A stretch of 64,000 nucleotides of DNA. Origin: Druceiella hillmani. Taxonomy: Eukaryota; Arthropoda; Insecta; Lepidoptera; Hepialidae. Both the position numbers and the translations under genes were made by a program. This document shows positions 60,791 to 64,000 of the stretch, piece after piece (within the stretch, counting starts at the first letter, position 1; the number at the start of each line of letters is the position of its first letter). The notes beneath the pieces were generated by a model. It searched no databases. It was not told the DNA's origin and saw only the letters and a list, made by a program, of their open reading frames with translations. The stretch covers positions 13,775,501 through 13,839,500 of the forward strand of contig JAYKKI010000037.1 of the NCBI GenBank assembly GCA_039881145.1, written 5' to 3'.

Positions 60791-62913
60791 CTACGGCGAA
60801 TAAGGTAAAATAATTAAAACTCCTTGCTAAATAAATGTATAATTAAAAATGTGATTATCATCCAGGAGTTTATGATAATGTAAAATTGTAATAAAAACAA
60901 CATACGTAAATGTCAATCTGATATATTTATGAAAAATAAAATATTCATAAGAATTCAGAAAAAATGACAAATCGTAGAGTCCAATATAACAATATTTCAC
61001 TAAACACACCCATGGGAGCATTTCTCACTTATGTACTATGTTCAAATAATTGGGTCTTAATTTCATATACTTGTTAACATATGTGTTTTTACAACTCTTT
61101 TCAAATTACAATATCGGTATCAATAAACTTACAATATTTGTATCAAAAAATGTGTCCTCGAGTCTTATGATCCCATCCACCACGTAAGTATTTTCCAGCC
61201 CACCAATATTTCAAAAGAAAATGTTTGTACAATAATAATTTCCTAAAACTATTTACCCAAAAATTACTATAAAATGCTGTGTCACATGCAAGCTATTCTA
61301 AAAGTATAGTTTATTTATATACATTTCTATTATGAAAACCAATCTAACTGTATTTTCATGGTTTTTGGCTAATTCTCCCACTGTCGAAATTGACTAAAAA
61401 AATTAATGTTTGCCTGATTTCCGTTACTATCTAATTTATGTTCTTTTGATATTCTTTTTCAGTTTAGTTTACGTTTACTTCAAATATAATTATGTGAACC
61501 ATGATACAGAATGGTTCACATAATTATATTTGAAACAAGTAAACTGAAAAAGAATATCAAAAGAACATCTAAAGCCCAAATTAAATTCTAAATGCCATAG
61601 CATTTAATTTGATTTCCATTGGATATTTGCTTTTTTGCTATTCATTTTATATTGGAAGGATATTTTGATTATTTCTGAATGTAAATATTACATTTAGAAA
61701 TTAAATATTATTTAAATGTATATTAAAGTTAAAAATTTTCCTACAATAATTAGTTCTGAAAGTTAACAAAGTTTCAAACACTAAATTCCTCCCAATACTT
61801 TCCAATAAGTTTTCTGTTTATAATAAATAAATATTTCAAATAGATGTTGTTGACTGTATATCCTGACGTTTGCACAAAAAAATTGAGATCAATAAGAGAC
61901 AAATATTTGAATCATTATTGACATTGTCATTTTAGGGTGACAAACAATTTCTACAGATATAAAATGGTTAGTATCAATAAGATAGCTTAGGTTTAATAGT
62001 ATCAATAAGTTAGCTTAGTTAATAACTTTAAAACGAATTTATTTAAAGTTATTAACGATGTGAACAAGATTGAGGAGATCAAGTGTGGATTAGCCTAATT
62101 AGAATGCGAGTTGTGAGATAAGAATATTTATTGGGGTAGTAAATAAATTGCTCGAGTTGGTGATAAATAAAATAGAATTATTGAGGTTCAATTTCCTATA
62201 TTACAAAGCACTGAGTATATTTCATTTTTTAGTCTTCCTGTATTATAGCATTATAATGTGGTTAAGAAGTGGCAATAAAAATATATTCTGTTCACAGTAT
62301 TTTGATACTTTAATTGTTATATTGAATGTATATGATTCGTAAAATACTATAATAATTATCACAAGGACATTATCTAATTTAGAAAATTTTAATAATTCCC
62401 AATTTTTCATTTCATATAAATGTAATTATTTATTTATATACATTCATTGAAATATGTTTGAAGCAATGGTTAAAAAGCAATTACTTGTTAAGTTAAAAAC
62501 GTAATTAATAACCTTACATTTCGCAATATGCACATGTATATTATATGTATTTCAACATATATATAAATGTTATACAACATAATATATAACTTTAATAATC
62601 TTAAAAATAGTTTTACATAATATTTTACAACATTGCAATATGGAAACTTCATAAGGTTTATAAAAATGTATCAGCCAAGGAAAAATGAAATATTTACTAC
62701 GTACGTCAAAAGAGATTGTAACTTAGAACAATAACACCAGCGTTTAGTTCATGTAACTTGAATGTTTTAAAGTAATTTATGATTATTTATAAGACTATTT
62801 TATGAACAACTAATATTTTGATAGGTCAATAAATTGTCATGTTGCCATATGCCAATTGGTTTTATCAGAGACCAATTTATGATAGAGAAATATATTTATT
62901 CTAGGTTTAGTTT
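60791..62913. other. SLC35F-like 3' flank and AT-rich DNA
   Basis: AAATAA-type signals follow the stop codon. The only structure is the inverted repeat at 61436-61569. No gene was recognised. Confidence 0.55.
61436..61569. repeat. Inverted repeat with about 55-60-bp arms
   Basis: ATGTTCTTTTGATATTCTTT on the left and its complement on the right; both arms continue through CAGTTTA, TCAAATATAATTATGTGAAC. The left arm has a 7-nt insertion, and the centre is CATGATACAGAATG. It lies about 650 bp downstream of the transporter stop codon. Confidence 0.85.
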
Positions 62914-63096
62914 TCAAATAAAAATGATTAAATTTTTGTAAGAATAAGAAGAACCATTTTCTCCATAAAAACTTATATTCTTTGTTTTCCCAATATTCTT
63001 CTCTATAATTTTGACATCTTCCAAAAGTATTTTAAAAGGAGTTGATACTTCTTTTAGGTATTTGATCCGTGCCCCTGTTTCTTCTGTATATTGCAT
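62914..63096 (-). CDS. Hypothetical 60-residue protein or 3' exon, unrecognised
   Basis: The frame starts MQYTEETGARIKYLKEVSTP and continues FKILLEDVKIIEKNIGKTKN. The first 38 residues have balanced, helix-forming composition (alternating K/E and I/L) unlike translated AT-rich filler. The last 20 (SSYSYKNLIIFI) look like filler. No homolog comes to mind, and no neighbouring exon was found within the window. It may be a small gene, an exon of a gene running past the window, or chance. Confidence 0.25.
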   Translation of the reverse strand: MQYTEETGARIKYLKEVSTPFKILLEDVKIIEKNIGKTKNISFYGENGSSYSYKNLIIFI

Positions 63097-64000
63097 TATT
63101 ATATTCTTTAAAAAGTTTTAAATTTATATATTTTATCATAAATCTGCATAATTTAAGAAAACCATTTTAATATATCAACTGTGAAGTTTATAAAAATTTA
63201 TTTGAATAATGTTATTACACTTTTCACCAAAAATATTTTATTGAATTTTTCCTTCCAGATTCAGAAACAAACATATACAATGTTATTTTAAAACGTAATT
63301 CATAACAATTATAATATTTTCTAGGGGAAAAATTTAATTTTTATTTTAGCCTTAACCTCAAAAAAAATCATTGTCTAATCAATGAATGTAAAATAGAATC
63401 TGGTTTAAGTATTTCAGTATATATTGGTTGGCTAACGCCAGTAACTTATTTTTTTAAAACGCAGTTTACAAAGTTTATTGCACCAAACTGATGATATCGA
63501 AGTAAGTATTTAGTCACACTACTTGTGTTATCTAAGTAAGAAACGAGATTATCTTTTTCTTTTCAAAAATTCTTGTGCAAATTAGCAGCCAACCAAACTA
63601 CACCTTTCAGGCTAAGAACACAATAGGACATATTCGTAAGCCATAGTAGCTGTTATCTCAAGCTATTTGTCAGTTGTATTGATCTTTCTGCGTGTCTATT
63701 ACAAGGGTGTGATTACAATTATTTAGTGCTACAAAGCAATTTTGCCCAGAGGAAAATGATCAACAATTTTACTTATAAATTGATTGGGTGAATTTCTCTG
63801 CTATTTTTTTCAGCAATAAGCAGCAAATATTGTGGATCTGTAAGATATAACTTATAAAAATGTAATTTAAGACATAAGAACTATACAGGACAGATTTCAA
63901 TCTCACTACCTTTCATCCATTAATCTCTCTTCTATCCAATTTTTATTTTTATTGATGACATTTACTGTTTTCAGACAAATTGAGTTTTTACTTGCTAGAT
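63097..64000. other. AT-rich end of window
   Basis: No gene, RNA or long repeat was seen in the last 900 bases. Confidence 0.5.

Overview
This is animal nuclear DNA, almost certainly from an insect. It is strongly AT-rich, its genes are split by GT-AG introns, and it carries many decayed DNA transposons, foldback elements and (TA)n microsatellites. Four genes could be rebuilt exon by exon with consistent splice phase. They are a takeout/juvenile-hormone-binding-protein-like gene (+, 2411-6646), an ARHGAP19-type RhoGAP (+, 26424-48330, nine exons), LSM1 (-, 56339-57226, three exons) and an SLC35F-type transporter (+, 58771-60790, five exons). A tRNA-Ala(AGC) lies at 54294-54366. The takeout family is an arthropod family. 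Repeats carrying a GGGTTCCGTACC-like end and CGCCATCTAG-bearing short elements resemble ones I associate with Lepidoptera, but the order is not proven here.

Layout. 1-2400 is intergenic with one interspersed repeat. 2.4-6.7 kb is the takeout-like gene, whose large first intron holds two inverted-repeat elements. 6.7-13.7 kb is gene-poor and contains a short MITE-like element and transposon debris. 13.8-15.1 kb is a broken THAP-domain gene. 17.0-17.5 kb (-) is a fragment of a Mutator-like transposase. 18.3-20.8 kb is a degraded hAT transposase. 21-26 kb is repeats. 26.4-48.3 kb is the RhoGAP gene, whose introns carry Tc1, non-LTR LINE, ISL2EU/IS4EU, piggyBac-like and mariner remnants plus two foldback elements. 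48.3-54.3 kb is repeats with one possible stray exon. 54.3 kb is the tRNA. LSM1 and the SLC35F-like gene sit head to head across a 1.5 kb spacer holding four copies of an AAGATGGCCAA motif. 60.8-64 kb is AT-rich with no clear gene.

Most notable observations. (1) Three copies of a foldback element (about 2686-2912, 33601-34618 and 41528-41788) are flanked by 9-12 bp direct repeats. Their arms carry what reads as a hammerhead ribozyme: CTGAAGA, a 5-bp stem II, GAAA, a palindromic ACCTAGGT stem III, a GTC cleavage triplet, and a stem I flush on both sides. This fits a non-autonomous, Penelope-like retroelement family. (2) The SLC35F-like gene is intact in splicing and family conservation except for one in-frame TGA followed by C, at codon 116 of 404. 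That suggests readthrough, editing, or a very young null allele. (3) A YY1/PHO-like motif is repeated in the LSM1/SLC35F spacer. The host genes have unrelated jobs (secreted ligand carrier, Rho GTPase control in division, mRNA decapping and decay, membrane transport), and I see no functional cluster.
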